In this document: piece after piece, positions 21,239 through 31,616 of the stretch
Layout of the letters: each line of letters begins with the position of its first letter
Position numbering within the stretch: the stretch's first letter is position 1
Assembly (NCBI GenBank): GCA_903834185.1
Contig: CAILHX010000016.1
Span: 1 to 33,950 of the forward strand
DNA from: an uncultured Methylophilaceae bacterium
Lineage (GTDB): Bacteria; Pseudomonadota; Gammaproteobacteria; Burkholderiales; Methylophilaceae
DNA: 33,950 nt
Reading direction: 5' to 3'
Position numbers and translations under genes: made by a program
Notes under the pieces: model-generated
Database searches by the model: none
What the model was told of the DNA's origin: nothing
What the model saw: the letters and a program-made list of their open reading frames with translations, nothing else

Positions 21239-21616
21239 TTAAGCTGCTTTAGGGCGCTTGGCGCCGTATTTGGAACGGGATTGCTTACGATCCTTAACAC
21301 CTGCAGTATCCAGACTACCGCGCACCATGTGGTAACGCACACCCGGCAAGTCCTTTACCCGGCCGCCACGCAACAGCACCACCGAGTGCTCCTGCAGGTT
21401 GTGGCCTTCACCGCCAATGTAGCTGATGACCTCGAAACCATTGGTCAGGCGCACCTTGGCAACCTTACGCAATGCGGAGTTCGGCTTTTTCGGCGTGGTA
21501 GTGTAAACGCGAGTACATACCCCACGTTTCTGAGGACATGCTTCCAGCGCAGGCACTTTGCTCTTGCTGATGATTTGCTGGCGACCCTTGCGGACCAACT
21601 GGTTGATCGTAGGCAT
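21239..21616 (-). CDS. rpsL: 30S ribosomal protein S12
   Basis: A 125-residue S12 at the decoding centre. It begins [13 protein letters not shown], has the loop [18 protein letters not shown] (Lys at 43 and 44) and [29 protein letters not shown], whose lysine and Asp region is the other site of streptomycin-resistance changes. Both regions are wild type, predicting streptomycin sensitivity at this target. It is the first gene of the str operon; the promoter lies 90-118 bases upstream, at the end of rpoC. Confidence 0.99.
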   Translation of the reverse strand: MPTINQLVRKGRQQIISKSKVPALEACPQKRGVCTRVYTTTPKKPNSALRKVAKVRLTNGFEVISYIGGEGHNLQEHSVVLLRGGRVKDLPGVRYHMVRGSLDTAGVKDRKQSRSKYGAKRPKAA

Positions 21617-21644
21617 TGCTTAATCCCTAAAAAGACACTTCTAT

Positions 21645-21692
21645 AAAAATTACGGGATGGCGCTCGTCTTATTCAGACTAATCGGCCACCCC
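21645..21692 (-). terminator. Hairpin plus U tract in the rpsL leader (attenuator or rpoBC terminator)
   Basis: On the minus strand GGGGTGGC (21685-21692) pairs with GCCATCCC (21654-21661), including one G-U pair. An inner GTCT/AGAC stem is possible. Four bases later comes TTTTT (complement of 21645-21649). It lies downstream of the predicted str transcription start, so it could act on both rpoBC read-through and str initiation. The 4-base gap before the U run makes it weaker than a canonical terminator. Confidence 0.5.
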
Positions 21693-21705
21693 GGAAAAGG
21701 CAGGC

Positions 21706-21734
21706 ATTTTATTGACCTACCACGTTAATGTCAA
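21706..21734 (-). promoter_or_regulatory. str-operon promoter overlapping the rpoC stop codon
   Basis: A perfect -35 TTGACA (21729-21734) and TAAAAT (21706-21711) are separated by exactly 17 bases on the minus strand. The -35 contains the TGA stop codon of rpoC. The sequence after the -10 (GCCTGCC) is GC-rich. Transcription should start near 21699, giving a leader of about 83 bases before rpsL. This is the best promoter match in the window. Confidence 0.75.
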
Positions 21735-24700
21735 GCCGTTTCGGTATCTCCAGCAACCGCCTCAACCGAGACTTCACTTTCGACGACTTCATCCGTTTTT
21801 GTGACTTCCGCAAACTCTGCTTCCGCCTTTGCAACCGCATCAACACCGATAGCCTGACGCTTGCGATTTTCGTGATACGCCAAACCCGTACCAGCAGGGA
21901 TCAGACGACCAACGATCACGTTTTCCTTCAAGCCACGCAGCTCATCGCGTTTGCCCAGAATTGCCGCTTCGGTCAACACGCGCGTGGTTTCCTGGAACGA
22001 TGCCGCAGAGATGAAGGAGTCGGTAGACAAAGATGCCTTGGTGATACCGAGCAATACATATTCATAAGCAGCCGGTTCCTTGCCTGCAGCGATTGCCAGA
22101 TCATTGGCCTCAAGTACGTCGGCACGCTCCACCTGCTCACCCTGAATAAAGCTGGTATCGCCCGAAGCCGTTACACGTACACGACGCAGCATCTGACGCA
22201 CGATCACTTCAATGTGCTTGTCGTTGATCTTCACGCCTTGCAAACGGTAAACGTCTTGCACTTCATCGATGATGTAGCGCGCCAGAGCCTCCACGCCTTG
22301 CAGACGCAGAATATCCTGTGGTTCGGCCGGACCGTCGACGATGGTTTCACCCTTGGTCACCACTTGACCATCGTGCGCAGTCACGTGCTTGTCCTTGGGA
22401 ATCAGAAACTCTTGTTGCGCGCCATCCAGATCGGTGATCACCAGACGCTGTTTGCCCTTGGTATCCTTACCGAAGCTGACAATACCCGTGGTTTCCGCCA
22501 GCATGCCGGCATCCTTGGGTGAACGGGCTTCGAACAATTCCGCCACGCGCGGCAGACCGCCGGTGATGTCACGGGTCTTGGAGGACTCTTGCGGAATCCG
22601 TGCCAGTACTTCACCCACACCTACTTCCTGACCATCTTTCACTGTAATGATGCAACCCAGTTGGAAGGTGATGTTCACGGGAACTTCACCACCGGCAACC
22701 TTGACTTCATTACCGGCATCATCCAGCAACTTCACTTGCGGACGCAGACCCTTGAATTGCTGACCTGCACGCTGTTTAGGGTCAACCACCACCAGGGTGG
22801 ACAGGCCGGTCACATCGTCAATCTGCTTGGCAACGGTAACGCCTTCTTCCACGTTCTCGAACTTCACTCGACCGGCATATTCGGTGATGATAGGGCGCGT
22901 ATGCGGATCCCAGATCGCCATCGCCTGACCAGCCTTTACCTGCTTGCCATCGGCAGTCTGTAAGGTAGAGCCGTACGGCACTTTATGACGTTCACGCTCA
23001 CGGCCTTGGTCATCGGTAATGACCACTTCGCCGTTACGCGAAATCACAATCTGCTCATTACGGGCAGTGGTGACATAACGCATGGTGGGACTGAAGCGTA
23101 CTACACCGTTAGATTTGCTTTCCACCTGGCTGACAGATGCCGTACGCGACACTGCCCCGCCGATGTGGAAGGTACGCATGGTGAGTTGCGTGCCAGGTTC
23201 ACCAATGGATTGCGCAGCGATCACACCGACTGCTTCTCCCATGCTGATGAGCTTGCCACGACCCAGGTCGCGTCCATAGCACTTGGAACAAATACCGTAG
23301 CGGGTTTCGCAAGTCAGGGCAGTACGCACCTTGACTTCATCAATACCCAGGCCTTCGATCTTTTCTACTTCATCTTCACCCAGCAAAGTACCTGCTTCAT
23401 AGATAGTCTCTTGCGTTTCAGGATTGATGATGTCCAGCGCAGCCACACGACCCAGAATACGGTCATGCAACGGCTCGACCACTTCACCACCCTTGACCAG
23501 CGCCTTGGTGACCAGACCTTCGGAAGTGCCGCAATCATGCTCGGTGACTACCAGATCCTGTGTCACGTCCACCAGACGGCGAGTCAGGTAACCTGAGTTT
23601 GCGGTCTTCAGTGCAGTATCAGCCAAACCTTTACGTGCACCGTGAGTAGAAATAAAGTATTGCAACACGTTCAGACCATCACGGAAGTTAGCAGTAATCG
23701 GCGTTTCGATAATGGAGCCATCCGGCTTCGCCATCAGACCGCGCATACCGGCCAATTGCCGAATCTGTGCTGCAGAACCGCGGGCACCGGAGTCAGCCAT
23801 CATGTAGATGGAATTGAACGATTCCTGACGCACAGCCTTGCCGTCCTTCATCACCTGCTTGCCATCGTCGTCCAGCACTGGCTCTTCGCGCAGTTGTTTC
23901 ATCATGGCATCCGCCACTTTGTCACCGGCACGGCCCCAGATATCCACGACCTTGTTATAGCGTTCACCCTGAGTCACCAGACCGGAAGTGTATTGATCTT
24001 CGATCTCTTTCACTTCGGCTTCGGCAGCGGCGATCAGTTCGCCTTTTTCTGGCGGTACCAGCATGTCGTTGACGGCGATGGAAATACCACCGCGGGTTGC
24101 ATAACGGTAACCGGTATACATCAGCTTGTCGGCGAAAATAACCGTTTCACGTATGCCCACACGGCGGAAACTGGCGTTGATGAGTTTGGATATCTCCTTC
24201 TTCTTCAGCGCGCGGTCGATGTAGCTGAACGGCAAACCTGCAGGCAGGATTTCTGACAACAAGGCACGGCCGATGGTGGTCTCGTAACGCGTGACCTTCT
24301 CAGCCTCGGTGACCGCATCAAATTCCTTAAGGCGGATGGTGACTTTGGCATGCAGATCAACCAGACCGCAATCATAAGCGCGTTGCGCTTCCAGAATGTC
24401 GGAGAACTTCATGCCTTCTCCACGTGCAGCCACTTTTTCGCGGGTCAGGTAGTACAGACCCAGCACGATATCCTGCGAAGGCACGATGATAGGTTCGCCG
24501 TTAGCAGGGGACAACACGTTGTTGGAGGCCAGCATCAAAGTGCGGGCTTCCATTTGCGCTTCCAGACTCAATGGAACGTGAACCGCCATTTGGTCACCGT
24601 CGAAGTCGGCGTTGAACGCCGCGCAAACCAGCGGGTGCAATTGAATGGCCTTACCTTCGATCAGGATAGGTTCAAACGCCTGAATACCAAGGCGGTGCAA

Positions 24701-25984
24701 AGTCGGAGCACGGTTCAGCATCACCGGATGCTCGCGAATCACGTCTTCGAGAATATCCCAGACTTCTGGACCTTCTTCTTCAACCTTTTTCTTGGCAGCC
24801 TTGATGGTAGTCGCCAATCCCAGCACTTCCAGTTTGTGGAAAATGAATGGCTTGAACAATTCCAGGGCCATTTTCTTCGGCAGACCGCACTGATGAAGTT
24901 TGAGTTGCGGACCAACCACGATCACGGAACGGCCGGAGTAGTCCACGCGTTTTCCCAGCAGGTTCTGGCGGAAACGACCGCCCTTACCCTTGATCATGTC
25001 AGCCAGGGACTTCAAAGGACGCTTGTTGGCTCCGGTCATGGCCTTGCCGCGACGACCGTTATCGAGCAGCGAGTCAACAGCTTCCTGCAACATGCGCTTT
25101 TCGTTACGCACGATAATTTCTGGTGCTTTCAGTTCCAGCAGACGCTTCAAGCGATTGTTACGGTTGATCACGCGACGGTATAAGTCGTTCAGATCGGAAG
25201 TAGCAAAACGGCCACCGTCCAGCGGCACCAATGGGCGCAGCTCTGGCGGCAGCACTGGCAGCACTTCCAATATCATCCACTCGGGCTTGATACCGGATTT
25301 CTGGAATGCTTCCAGCACTTTCAGGCGCTTGGCGATCTTCTTGATCTTGGCTTCAGATCCGGTCTCGCTCAGATCCTTGCGCAACGTTTCGATCTCGGTG
25401 TGAGCATCCATGGTACGCAGCAATTCGCGTACACCCTCTGCACCCATGCTGGCCGAGAATTCATCACCGTATTCTTCCAGCTTGGCCAGGTAGTCTTCTT
25501 CCGTCAGCAATTGGCCGCGCGTGAGCGGGGTCATGCCCGGGTTCACCACCATGTATGCTTCGAAGTACAGCACACGCTCGATGTCGCGCAGGGCGATATC
25601 CAGCACCATGCCCAAACGGCTAGGCAGAGATTTGAGGAACCAGATATGTGCCACTGGCGAAGCAAGGTCGATATGACCCATACGCTCACGGCGTACTTTG
25701 GACAATGTCACTTCTACGCCGCATTTCTCGCAGATCACGCCGCGATGCTTGAGACGCTTGTATTTACCGCACAGACACTCGTAGTCTTTGACCGGCCCGA
25801 ATATCTTGGAGCAGAACAAACCATCGCGCTCCGGTTTAAAGGTGCGGTAATTGATGGTTTCTGGCTTTTTAACTTCGCCATAGGACCAGGAGCGTATCTT
25901 TTCAGGAGAAGCCAGCGCGATCTTGATCGCGTCAAATTCTTCTGTCTGCGTGACTTGCTTGAATAGGTCTAATAGTGCTTTCAC
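21731..25984 (-). CDS. rpoC: DNA-directed RNA polymerase subunit beta'
   Basis: A 1417-residue beta' subunit. N-terminal zinc ligands lie in [20 protein letters not shown] (about 70-88). The catalytic Mg2+ site is NADFDGDQM (about 460). The second zinc site is formed by the Cys of HDCGTSEG and by [13 protein letters not shown] (about 815 and 890-900). The bridge helix and trigger loop region follows ([25 protein letters not shown]). The start is GTG with a good AAGGAG. It is 10 bases after rpoB. The C-terminal tail is acidic ([19 protein letters not shown]) and its stop codon is part of the next promoter. Confidence 0.99.
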   Translation of the reverse strand: MKALLDLFKQVTQTEEFDAIKIALASPEKIRSWSYGEVKKPETINYRTFKPERDGLFCSKIFGPVKDYECLCGKYKRLKHRGVICEKCGVEVTLSKVRRERMGHIDLASPVAHIWFLKSLPSRLGMVLDIALRDIERVLYFEAYMVVNPGMTPLTRGQLLTEEDYLAKLEEYGDEFSASMGAEGVRELLRTMDAHTEIETLRKDLSETGSEAKIKKIAKRLKVLEAFQKSGIKPEWMILEVLPVLPPELRPLVPLDGGRFATSDLNDLYRRVINRNNRLKRLLELKAPEIIVRNEKRMLQEAVDSLLDNGRRGKAMTGANKRPLKSLADMIKGKGGRFRQNLLGKRVDYSGRSVIVVGPQLKLHQCGLPKKMALELFKPFIFHKLEVLGLATTIKAAKKKVEEEGPEVWDILEDVIREHPVMLNRAPTLHRLGIQAFEPILIEGKAIQLHPLVCAAFNADFDGDQMAVHVPLSLEAQMEARTLMLASNNVLSPANGEPIIVPSQDIVLGLYYLTREKVAARGEGMKFSDILEAQRAYDCGLVDLHAKVTIRLKEFDAVTEAEKVTRYETTIGRALLSEILPAGLPFSYIDRALKKKEISKLINASFRRVGIRETVIFADKLMYTGYRYATRGGISIAVNDMLVPPEKGELIAAAEAEVKEIEDQYTSGLVTQGERYNKVVDIWGRAGDKVADAMMKQLREEPVLDDDGKQVMKDGKAVRQESFNSIYMMADSGARGSAAQIRQLAGMRGLMAKPDGSIIETPITANFRDGLNVLQYFISTHGARKGLADTALKTANSGYLTRRLVDVTQDLVVTEHDCGTSEGLVTKALVKGGEVVEPLHDRILGRVAALDIINPETQETIYEAGTLLGEDEVEKIEGLGIDEVKVRTALTCETRYGICSKCYGRDLGRGKLISMGEAVGVIAAQSIGEPGTQLTMRTFHIGGAVSRTASVSQVESKSNGVVRFSPTMRYVTTARNEQIVISRNGEVVITDDQGRERERHKVPYGSTLQTADGKQVKAGQAMAIWDPHTRPIITEYAGRVKFENVEEGVTVAKQIDDVTGLSTLVVVDPKQRAGQQFKGLRPQVKLLDDAGNEVKVAGGEVPVNITFQLGCIITVKDGQEVGVGEVLARIPQESSKTRDITGGLPRVAELFEARSPKDAGMLAETTGIVSFGKDTKGKQRLVITDLDGAQQEFLIPKDKHVTAHDGQVVTKGETIVDGPAEPQDILRLQGVEALARYIIDEVQDVYRLQGVKINDKHIEVIVRQMLRRVRVTASGDTSFIQGEQVERADVLEANDLAIAAGKEPAAYEYVLLGITKASLSTDSFISAASFQETTRVLTEAAILGKRDELRGLKENVIVGRLIPAGTGLAYHENRKRQAIGVDAVAKAEAEFAEVTKTDEVVESEVSVEAVAGDTETA

Positions 25985-25994
25985 CCGATTCTCC

Positions 25995-28900
25995 TTAATT
26001 GCGTTCTAGGTCAATATCAATAGCGAGGGAACGAATTTCCTTCACCAACACATTGAAAGATTCCGGCATACCGGCATCGATCTTGTGCTCGCCCTTGACG
26101 ATGTTTTCGTAAACCTTGGTACGGCCAGACACGTCGTCCGACTTGACCGTAAGCATTTCCTGCAAGGTGTAAGCCGCGCCGTATGCTTCCAGTGCCCACA
26201 CTTCCATTTCACCGAAGCGCTGACCACCGAACTGGGCTTTACCACCCAGCGGTTGCTGCGTAACCAATGAGTATGGGCCGGTGGAACGTGCATGCATCTT
26301 GTCATCCACCAAGTGGTGGAGCTTGAGTACGTGCATGTAACCCACAGTCACAGGACGCTCGAACTCTTCACCAGTGCGCCCATCGCGCAACACAGCCTGA
26401 GTCTTGGCGGGTGTCAGTCTTAACCTGCCTGCCATTTCATCGGGGAATGCCAGATCCAGCATAGCTCTGATGTCACTCTCGGCAGCGCCATCAAATACCG
26501 GGGTTGCAAACGGCACGCCATTTTTCAGGTTGCTTGCCAGCTCCAGTATTTCGTCATCGGACAAGGATTTCAGATCTTCCAGCTTACCGGTATTGTTGTA
26601 GATCTTATCCAGCAACTTGCGGATCTCGGCGACCTTGGTTTCGGTATCCAGCATTTCCTGTATGCGCAGGCCCAGACCTTTGGCGGCCCATCCCAGATGG
26701 ACTTCCAGTATCTGCCCGATATTCATACGAGACGGCACCCCTAGCGGGTTCAGCACGATGTCCATAGGTGTACCATCGGCCATATGCGGCATGTCTTCCA
26801 CCGGCACGATCTTCGATACCACACCCTTGTTACCGTGACGACCAGCCATCTTGTCACCAGGTTGCAGACGGCGTTTTACTGCCACATAAACCTTGACCAT
26901 CTTCTGAACGCCAGGCGGCAATTCGTCGCCTTGCGTCAGCTTGCGCTTTTTCTCTTCAAACATGGCGTCAAAGTTGACTCTGGACTGTGACAGACTGTCT
27001 TTCACTTGTTCCAGTTGGCGTGCGGCTTCTTCATCGCTCAGACGAATGTCGAACCAGTCATGACGGTTCAATGCGTCCAGATAAGCAGCGGTCAATACAT
27101 CGCCTTTTTTCAGCTTGTTCGGACCACCGTTAACGGTCTTGCCTTCGATGAGGCGACGGATACGACCAAATGCATCGTCTTCCACAATACGCATCTGGTC
27201 GGCCAAATCCTGCTTGTAGTGACCCAGCTGGTCATCAATGATCTGCTGCGCACGCGCGTCGCGATCGATTCCTTCACGGGTAAACACTTGTACGTCTATC
27301 ACCGTGCCAGACATGCCGGAAGGTATGCGCAAGCTGGTGTCTTTTACGTCGGATGCCTTTTCACCGAAAATGGCGCGCAGCAGTTTTTCTTCCGGCGTGA
27401 GTTGTGTTTCACCTTTAGGGGTTACTTTACCGACCAGCACATCTCCGGCTTCCACTTCAGCACCGATATAAATAATGCCCGACTCGTCCAGACGTCCCAG
27501 CATGCGCTCGGACAGATTCGAGATATCGCGGGTGATTTCTTCTGCGCCCAGCTTGGTATCACGCGCCACTACAGTCAGTTCTTCGATATGGATGGAGGTA
27601 TAGCGGTCATCAGCCACCACTCGTTCGGAGATCAGGATGGAGTCTTCGAAGTTGTAACCGTTCCATGGCATAAACGCCACCAGCATATTCTGACCCAATG
27701 CCAGTTCGCCCATGTCCGTAGATGCGCCGTCCGCAATGATGTCGCCACGTACGATTACGTCGCCTATCTTCACGAGCGGACGCTGGTTGATGTTGGTGTT
27801 CTGATTGGAACGGGTGTACTTGATCAGATTGTAGATATCCACACCGACTTCACCGGCGCTGGCTTCTTCATCATTCACACGTACCACGATACGGCCTGCA
27901 TCCACGTAATCCACCATGCCGCCTCGGTAAGCACGCACGACAGTGCCGGAGTCAGCAGCCACGGTACGTTCAATGCCGGTACCCACCACTGCCTTTTCGG
28001 CACGCAAGCATGGCACAGCCTGGCGTTGCATGTTGGCGCCCATCAGTGCGCGGTTGGCGTCGTCGTGCTCCAGGAACGGAATCAGCGAAGCGGCCACAGA
28101 TACGATCTGACTTGGCGCGACGTCCATATACTGGACTTCGCCCGGAACCTTCATGGTAAATTCATTGTGATGACGGCATGACACCAGGCCATCCGTCAGC
28201 TTGCCATTCTTGTCCAGCTCGGCATTGGCCTGGGCGATCACATATTGTGACTCTTCAATCGCCGACAGGTAATCGATCTGATCGCTTACCTTGCCGCCAC
28301 TTACTTTACGATACGGGGTTTCCATGAAACCGTAACGGTTGGTACGTGAATACAGTGCCAGCGAGTTGATCAGGCCGATGTTCGGGCCTTCAGGCGTTTC
28401 AATCGGACATACCCGACCATAGTGCGTAGGGTGTACGTCACGCACTTCGAAACCGGCGCGTTCGCGCGTCAGACCGCCTGGTCCCAGTGCAGAAACACGG
28501 CGTTTGTGCGTGATTTCAGACAGCGGATTGGTCTGATCCATAAACTGCGACAACTGCGAAGAACCGAAAAACTCACGGATAGCGCTTGAGACCGGCTTGG
28601 CGTTGATCAGGTCATGCGGCATCAGATTGTCGGATTCTGCTTGCGACAGACGTTCCTTGACAGCGCGTTCCACGCGCACCAGACCGGCACGGAACTGGTT
28701 CTCTGCCAATTCGCCTACCGAACGCACACGGCGATTACCCAAGTGATCGATATCGTCGATTTCGCCACGTCCGTTACGCAACTCAAGCAATACACCAACG
28801 ACCGCCAGAATGTCCTCATTGGAAAGTATCAGCGGACCTTCTTCACCCTTAGCGCCTACGCCTTCGTAGAAGCGCTTGATCCAGTTTGCACCACGGTCGT

Positions 28901-30158
28901 CGATTTTTTCCGGATATGCTCTGCGGTTGAATTTCATTCGACCCACTGCTGAAAGATCATATGCGTCTTCGCTGAAGAACAGGCGGTTGAACAACATTTG
29001 CACCGCATCTTCAGTCGGTGGTTCTCCCGGGCGCATCATGCGATAAATCGCCACGCGTGCGGCATACTGATCGGCAATTTCGTCAATGCGGAGGGTTTGC
29101 GACAAATAGTCGCCATGATCCAGATCATTGGAGTAGAGCACGCTCAGCTTGGTCACATTAGCGTCACGCAACTTCTCCAATATGGTTTCGGTGATTTCAT
29201 CGTTGGCATTGGCGACAATTTCGCCGGAATCCTTGTCAACGATGTTGTTGGCAATGGTTCTGCCCAGCAGGAAATCATCCGGTACTGTGATCTTGCTGAT
29301 GCCTGCCTTTTCCATGTCGCGGATGTGCTTGATGGTCACGCGCTTATCTTTGGCCACCACTACATTACCGGCCTTATCCACGATATCGAACTTGGCCACT
29401 TCTCCACGGAGACGCTCTGGCACCAATTCCATCTGCACGCCTTTTTTGCTGACGTGGAATGTATCAAAGTCATAGAACATGCCCAGGATCTGTTCCGGGG
29501 TATACCCCAGGGATTTGAGCAATATGGTTACCGGCATCTTGCGACGACGGTCAACACGGAAATACAAATAGTCTTTTGGATCGAACTCGAAATCCAGCCA
29601 TGAACCACGGTAAGGAATGATACGTGCGGAGAACAGCAGTTTGCCGGACGAATGTGTTTTACCTCTATCGTGCTCGAAGAACACGCCGGGAGAACGGTGC
29701 AACTGGGAAACGATGACACGCTCGGTACCGTTGATCACGAATGAACCGTTTTCGGTCATCAGCGGCAGCTCGCCCATGTAGACTTCCTGCTCCTTGACTT
29801 CTTTTACGGTAGGCTTGGAAGCCTCTTTATCCATAATCGTCAGGCGCACCTTGACGCGCAGCGGTGCAGCGTAGGTCAAGCCTCGCTGTTGACACTCTTT
29901 CACGTCGAATGGGACTTGCCCGAGGGTGTAGCTGACATAATCCAGCTTCGCATTGCCGGAATGGCTAACGATAGGGAATACTGCACTGAAAGTCGATTGC
30001 AATCCTGAAGGCTTGCGCATTTCCTGCGGCACATCTGCCTGCAGGAAATCACGATAGGATTCAAGTTGCATTGCCAACAGGTACGGAACTTCTTGTACGC
30101 TTTCACGCTTGGCAAAACTTTTACGGATACGTTTTTTTTCAGTAAACGAATAGCTCAT
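25995..30158 (-). CDS. rpoB: DNA-directed RNA polymerase subunit beta
   Basis: A 1387-residue beta subunit. The start at 30158 ([18 protein letters not shown]) has GGAGAG 6 bases upstream. The frame is open for 34 more codons, but those lie in the folded leader and do not resemble RpoB. The rifampicin pocket reads [33 protein letters not shown], with all commonly mutated positions wild type, predicting rifampicin sensitivity. Other landmarks are [27 protein letters not shown] and the C-terminal [38 protein letters not shown]. It is separated from rplL by a structured 214-base spacer. Confidence 0.99.
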   Translation of the reverse strand: MSYSFTEKKRIRKSFAKRESVQEVPYLLAMQLESYRDFLQADVPQEMRKPSGLQSTFSAVFPIVSHSGNAKLDYVSYTLGQVPFDVKECQQRGLTYAAPLRVKVRLTIMDKEASKPTVKEVKEQEVYMGELPLMTENGSFVINGTERVIVSQLHRSPGVFFEHDRGKTHSSGKLLFSARIIPYRGSWLDFEFDPKDYLYFRVDRRRKMPVTILLKSLGYTPEQILGMFYDFDTFHVSKKGVQMELVPERLRGEVAKFDIVDKAGNVVVAKDKRVTIKHIRDMEKAGISKITVPDDFLLGRTIANNIVDKDSGEIVANANDEITETILEKLRDANVTKLSVLYSNDLDHGDYLSQTLRIDEIADQYAARVAIYRMMRPGEPPTEDAVQMLFNRLFFSEDAYDLSAVGRMKFNRRAYPEKIDDRGANWIKRFYEGVGAKGEEGPLILSNEDILAVVGVLLELRNGRGEIDDIDHLGNRRVRSVGELAENQFRAGLVRVERAVKERLSQAESDNLMPHDLINAKPVSSAIREFFGSSQLSQFMDQTNPLSEITHKRRVSALGPGGLTRERAGFEVRDVHPTHYGRVCPIETPEGPNIGLINSLALYSRTNRYGFMETPYRKVSGGKVSDQIDYLSAIEESQYVIAQANAELDKNGKLTDGLVSCRHHNEFTMKVPGEVQYMDVAPSQIVSVAASLIPFLEHDDANRALMGANMQRQAVPCLRAEKAVVGTGIERTVAADSGTVVRAYRGGMVDYVDAGRIVVRVNDEEASAGEVGVDIYNLIKYTRSNQNTNINQRPLVKIGDVIVRGDIIADGASTDMGELALGQNMLVAFMPWNGYNFEDSILISERVVADDRYTSIHIEELTVVARDTKLGAEEITRDISNLSERMLGRLDESGIIYIGAEVEAGDVLVGKVTPKGETQLTPEEKLLRAIFGEKASDVKDTSLRIPSGMSGTVIDVQVFTREGIDRDARAQQIIDDQLGHYKQDLADQMRIVEDDAFGRIRRLIEGKTVNGGPNKLKKGDVLTAAYLDALNRHDWFDIRLSDEEAARQLEQVKDSLSQSRVNFDAMFEEKKRKLTQGDELPPGVQKMVKVYVAVKRRLQPGDKMAGRHGNKGVVSKIVPVEDMPHMADGTPMDIVLNPLGVPSRMNIGQILEVHLGWAAKGLGLRIQEMLDTETKVAEIRKLLDKIYNNTGKLEDLKSLSDDEILELASNLKNGVPFATPVFDGAAESDIRAMLDLAFPDEMAGRLRLTPAKTQAVLRDGRTGEEFERPVTVGYMHVLKLHHLVDDKMHARSTGPYSLVTQQPLGGKAQFGGQRFGEMEVWALEAYGAAYTLQEMLTVKSDDVSGRTKVYENIVKGEHKIDAGMPESFNVLVKEIRSLAIDIDLERN

Positions 30159-30189
30159 TGGTAACTCTCCACGGGCTAGTGTAGGACAA

Positions 30190-30213
30190 GAAACAGGAGG
30201 CCAATCCTGTTTC
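30190..30213 (-). promoter_or_regulatory. Hairpin before the rpoB ribosome-binding site
   Basis: A perfect 9-base inverted repeat, GAAACAGGA (30190-30198) and TCCTGTTTC (30205-30213), with a 6-base loop, lies about 30 bases before the rpoB start. It has no U tract, so it is likelier an mRNA stability or translation-control element than a terminator. Confidence 0.45.
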
Positions 30214-30221
30214 AAGGACGC

Positions 30222-30270
30222 TTTTATAAGCACGGCGGGGAAAACTTCCCCGAGTACCACACTTATAAAA
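30222..30270 (-). promoter_or_regulatory. Long interrupted stem in the rplL-rpoB spacer, candidate RNase III site
   Basis: TTTTATAAG (30222-30230) pairs with CTTATAAAA (30262-30270). In the minus-strand RNA the helix continues as UGUGG with CCGUG (three G-U and two G-C pairs). After a UACU bulge comes a perfect CGGGGAA/UUCCCCG stem (30236-30242 and 30246-30252) with a 3-base loop. The result is about 21 pairs of nearly continuous duplex. E. coli has an RNase III cleavage site in the same spacer. Confidence 0.55.
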
Positions 30271-30300
30271 ACACCCTTTGCTGCTCAAAAATGCCTGACT

Positions 30301-30325
30301 AAAAACTGCGCCTTCTGAAAAGGCG
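30301..30325 (-). terminator. Intrinsic terminator/attenuator between rplL and rpoB
   Basis: CGCCTT (30309-30314) and AAGGCG (30320-30325) form a 6-base stem with a 5-base loop. On the minus strand CAG and then five U follow (complement of 30301-30305). This is a moderate terminator, suitable for partial attenuation that lowers rpoBC expression relative to rplJL, as in E. coli. Confidence 0.65.
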
Positions 30326-30327
30326 AA

Positions 30328-30356
30328 GGCTGGCAGGAAAAAATCCCTTGCCAGCC
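30328..30356 (-). promoter_or_regulatory. GC-rich hairpin directly after rplL
   Basis: GGCTGGC and GCCAGCC pair perfectly, and AGG/CCT extends the stem across a single-base bulge, around a loop containing a run of U. It lies between the rplL stop codon and the attenuator at 30301-30325. It may protect the rplJL transcript from 3' decay or assist termination. Confidence 0.5.
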
Positions 30357-30372
30357 CACGCACAAAAGACAA

Positions 30373-30759
30373 TTACTTGATTTCGCCAGTCGCGCCAGCT
30401 TCGATCAACTTCTTCAGTGCAGCCTCGGCATCAGCCTTGGATACGCCTTCCTTAACTGCTTTAGGTGCGCCATCAACCAGATCCTTGGCTTCCTTCAAGC
30501 CCAGAGCGGTGATTTCGCGAACAGCCTTAATTGCACCAACCTTGTTTTCGCCTGCGCCGGTGATAATGACATCGAATTCAGTCTTCTCTTCAGCGGCAGC
30601 AGCTGCGCCACCACCAGCAGCCGGAGCAGCAACCGCAGCAACTGCGGTAGCGGCAGCGGATACGCCGAACTTGGTTTCCATTTCCTTGATCAGTTCGGAT
30701 AATTCCAGAACGGTCATATTTGCAATTGCTTCTAGTACATCTGCTTTAGATACAGCCAT
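30373..30759 (-). CDS. rplL: 50S ribosomal protein L7/L12
   Basis: A 128-residue stalk protein. The N-terminal dimerisation domain is about 1-35 ([28 protein letters not shown]). A flexible Ala/Gly hinge spans about 36-57, and the C-terminal domain (about 58-128) holds the factor-binding helices ([34 protein letters not shown]). It is present in multiple copies per ribosome and recruits EF-Tu, EF-G and IF-2. It follows rplJ after 42 bases and has a good AGGAG. Confidence 0.99.
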   Translation of the reverse strand: MAVSKADVLEAIANMTVLELSELIKEMETKFGVSAAATAVAAVAAPAAGGGAAAAAEEKTEFDVIITGAGENKVGAIKAVREITALGLKEAKDLVDGAPKAVKEGVSKADAEAALKKLIEAGATGEIK

Positions 30760-30801
30760 GTTATTTCTCCTGAGATTCTTTAAGAGTTCAAATTAATAAA
30801 G

Positions 30802-31326
30802 TTAAGCGGCTTGCTTCTGATCGCGCACTGCAGCCAAAACACGTACCATCGAAGTAGGAACTTCGTTCAAAGTACGTACGAACTTGGCGACAGGTGCCTG
30901 CATGGTGCCCATCAGCTTGGCCAGCAATTCCTCGCGGCTCGGCATGGTTGCCAACGCCTTGATGCCTGCGGCATCCATGACGTAGTTAGGCATCGCACCG
31001 CCCTTGATCACGAACTGATCATTGGCTTTAGCAAAATCATTCAGCACTTTGGCGGCATTCACCGGGTCGGTAGAAATACCGAACACCAGCGGTCCCACCA
31101 TTTTCTCTGCCAGATCAGCAAACGGAGTGCCGTCGATTGCACGACGTACCAGCGTATTCTTCAGAACACGCAGATATACTCCTGACTTTCTTGCTTGCGC
31201 ACGCAACTTGGTCATATCGTCCACCTTCATCCCACGATATTCAGCCAGGATGATGGATTGCGCGCTGGCAACTTTTTCGCTTACTTCTGCGACTACTACT
31301 TTTTTCGCTTCAAGATTAAGACTCAA
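30802..31326 (-). CDS. rplJ: 50S ribosomal protein L10
   Basis: A 174-residue L10, the stalk base that anchors L7/L12 dimers and, with L12, autoregulates its own mRNA in bacteria. It begins [15 protein letters not shown], has [41 protein letters not shown], and its C-terminal helix binds L12. The start codon is TTG, preceded by a very strong AGGAGG. A 290-base leader lies upstream (see 31340-31440). Confidence 0.99.
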   Translation of the reverse strand: MSLNLEAKKVVVAEVSEKVASAQSIILAEYRGMKVDDMTKLRAQARKSGVYLRVLKNTLVRRAIDGTPFADLAEKMVGPLVFGISTDPVNAAKVLNDFAKANDQFVIKGGAMPNYVMDAAGIKALATMPSREELLAKLMGTMQAPVAKFVRTLNEVPTSMVRVLAAVRDQKQAA

Positions 31327-31339
31327 GGTCTTCCTCCTT

Positions 31340-31440
31340 CCGTTGATTAACCTTTTGCGCCCCTCCCGGTAACCGGTCAGTGCAAAAGTTCTCTACGGCG
31401 AACCTAGACTTATTCTGTCTGGGACACGCCATCTGCGTAG
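31340..31440 (-). promoter_or_regulatory. L10 leader (autoregulatory mRNA element)
   Basis: The minus-strand RNA before rplJ can fold into an outer helix CTACG/CGTAG (31436-31440 with 31393-31397). This encloses CCCAGAC/GTCTAGG (31417-31423 with 31403-31409, one mismatch). A separate stem, CTTTTGC/GCAAAAG (31352-31358 with 31382-31388), surrounds CCGG-TTA-CCGG. This is the location and general architecture of the known L10 leader bound by the L10-L12 complex. I infer the match from position and folding, not from a covariance search. Confidence 0.65.
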
Positions 31441-31584
31441 GGTCCAGAGCTCAGGAGACAGAGGTTGGAGAAACAATCTCTCTTTCACCCATCTGCTGTA
31501 TCTGGCATTAAATCCTTACGGATGCCTACGGTCTTTGATAACCCTGCCGCCAAAAACCACTTGTCGGCAGGCCCAAAGCCTTGC

Positions 31585-31606
31585 AAAACCGCAGCCTGAG
31601 CTGCAG
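31585..31606 (-). terminator. Weak intrinsic terminator after rplA
   Basis: On the minus strand CTGCAGC-TCAG-GCTGCGG forms a 7-base stem with one G-U pair (31589-31595 and 31600-31606), followed by four U (complement of 31585-31588). It starts about 10 bases after the rplA stop codon. It may attenuate transcription between rplKA and rplJL. Confidence 0.45.
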
Positions 31607-31616
31607 CCTTTATGCT

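Larger units (their letters stand above)
31327..31616 (-). other. rplA-rplJ spacer: leader with no recognised gene
   Basis: This 290-base stretch has no coding region. It holds a weak terminator beside rplA, an inverted repeat CCTGCCG/CGGCAGG (about 31545-31573) and a GGCAT...ATGCC hairpin near 31505-31527. GCAGATGG occurs twice on the minus strand (31489-31496 and 31429-31436), and the L10 leader lies next to rplJ. I see no convincing -35/-10 pair, so the rplJL promoter may lie inside rplA or the genes may depend on rplKA read-through. Confidence 0.6.

Noticed and set aside
21693-21721. GGTAGGT/GCCTGCC stem followed by TTTT as the rpoC terminator
   Set aside because: It needs two G-U pairs, has a short U run and coincides with the -10 region of the strong str promoter, so I treat the sequence as promoter.
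27006-28181. 391-residue plus-strand open frame opposite rpoB
   Set aside because: Shadow of rpoB codon use, His/Gln/Phe-rich without domain features; not a plausible gene.
30159-30260. 34-residue N-terminal extension of RpoB
   Set aside because: It lies in the folded leader, has no RpoB similarity, and the ATG at 30158 has a good Shine-Dalgarno and the conserved [13 protein letters not shown] start.
30262-30288. TTGAGC/TATAAG as an internal rpoB promoter
   Set aside because: The spacing is only 15 bases and the -10 lies in the arm of the long RNA stem, which explains the sequence better.
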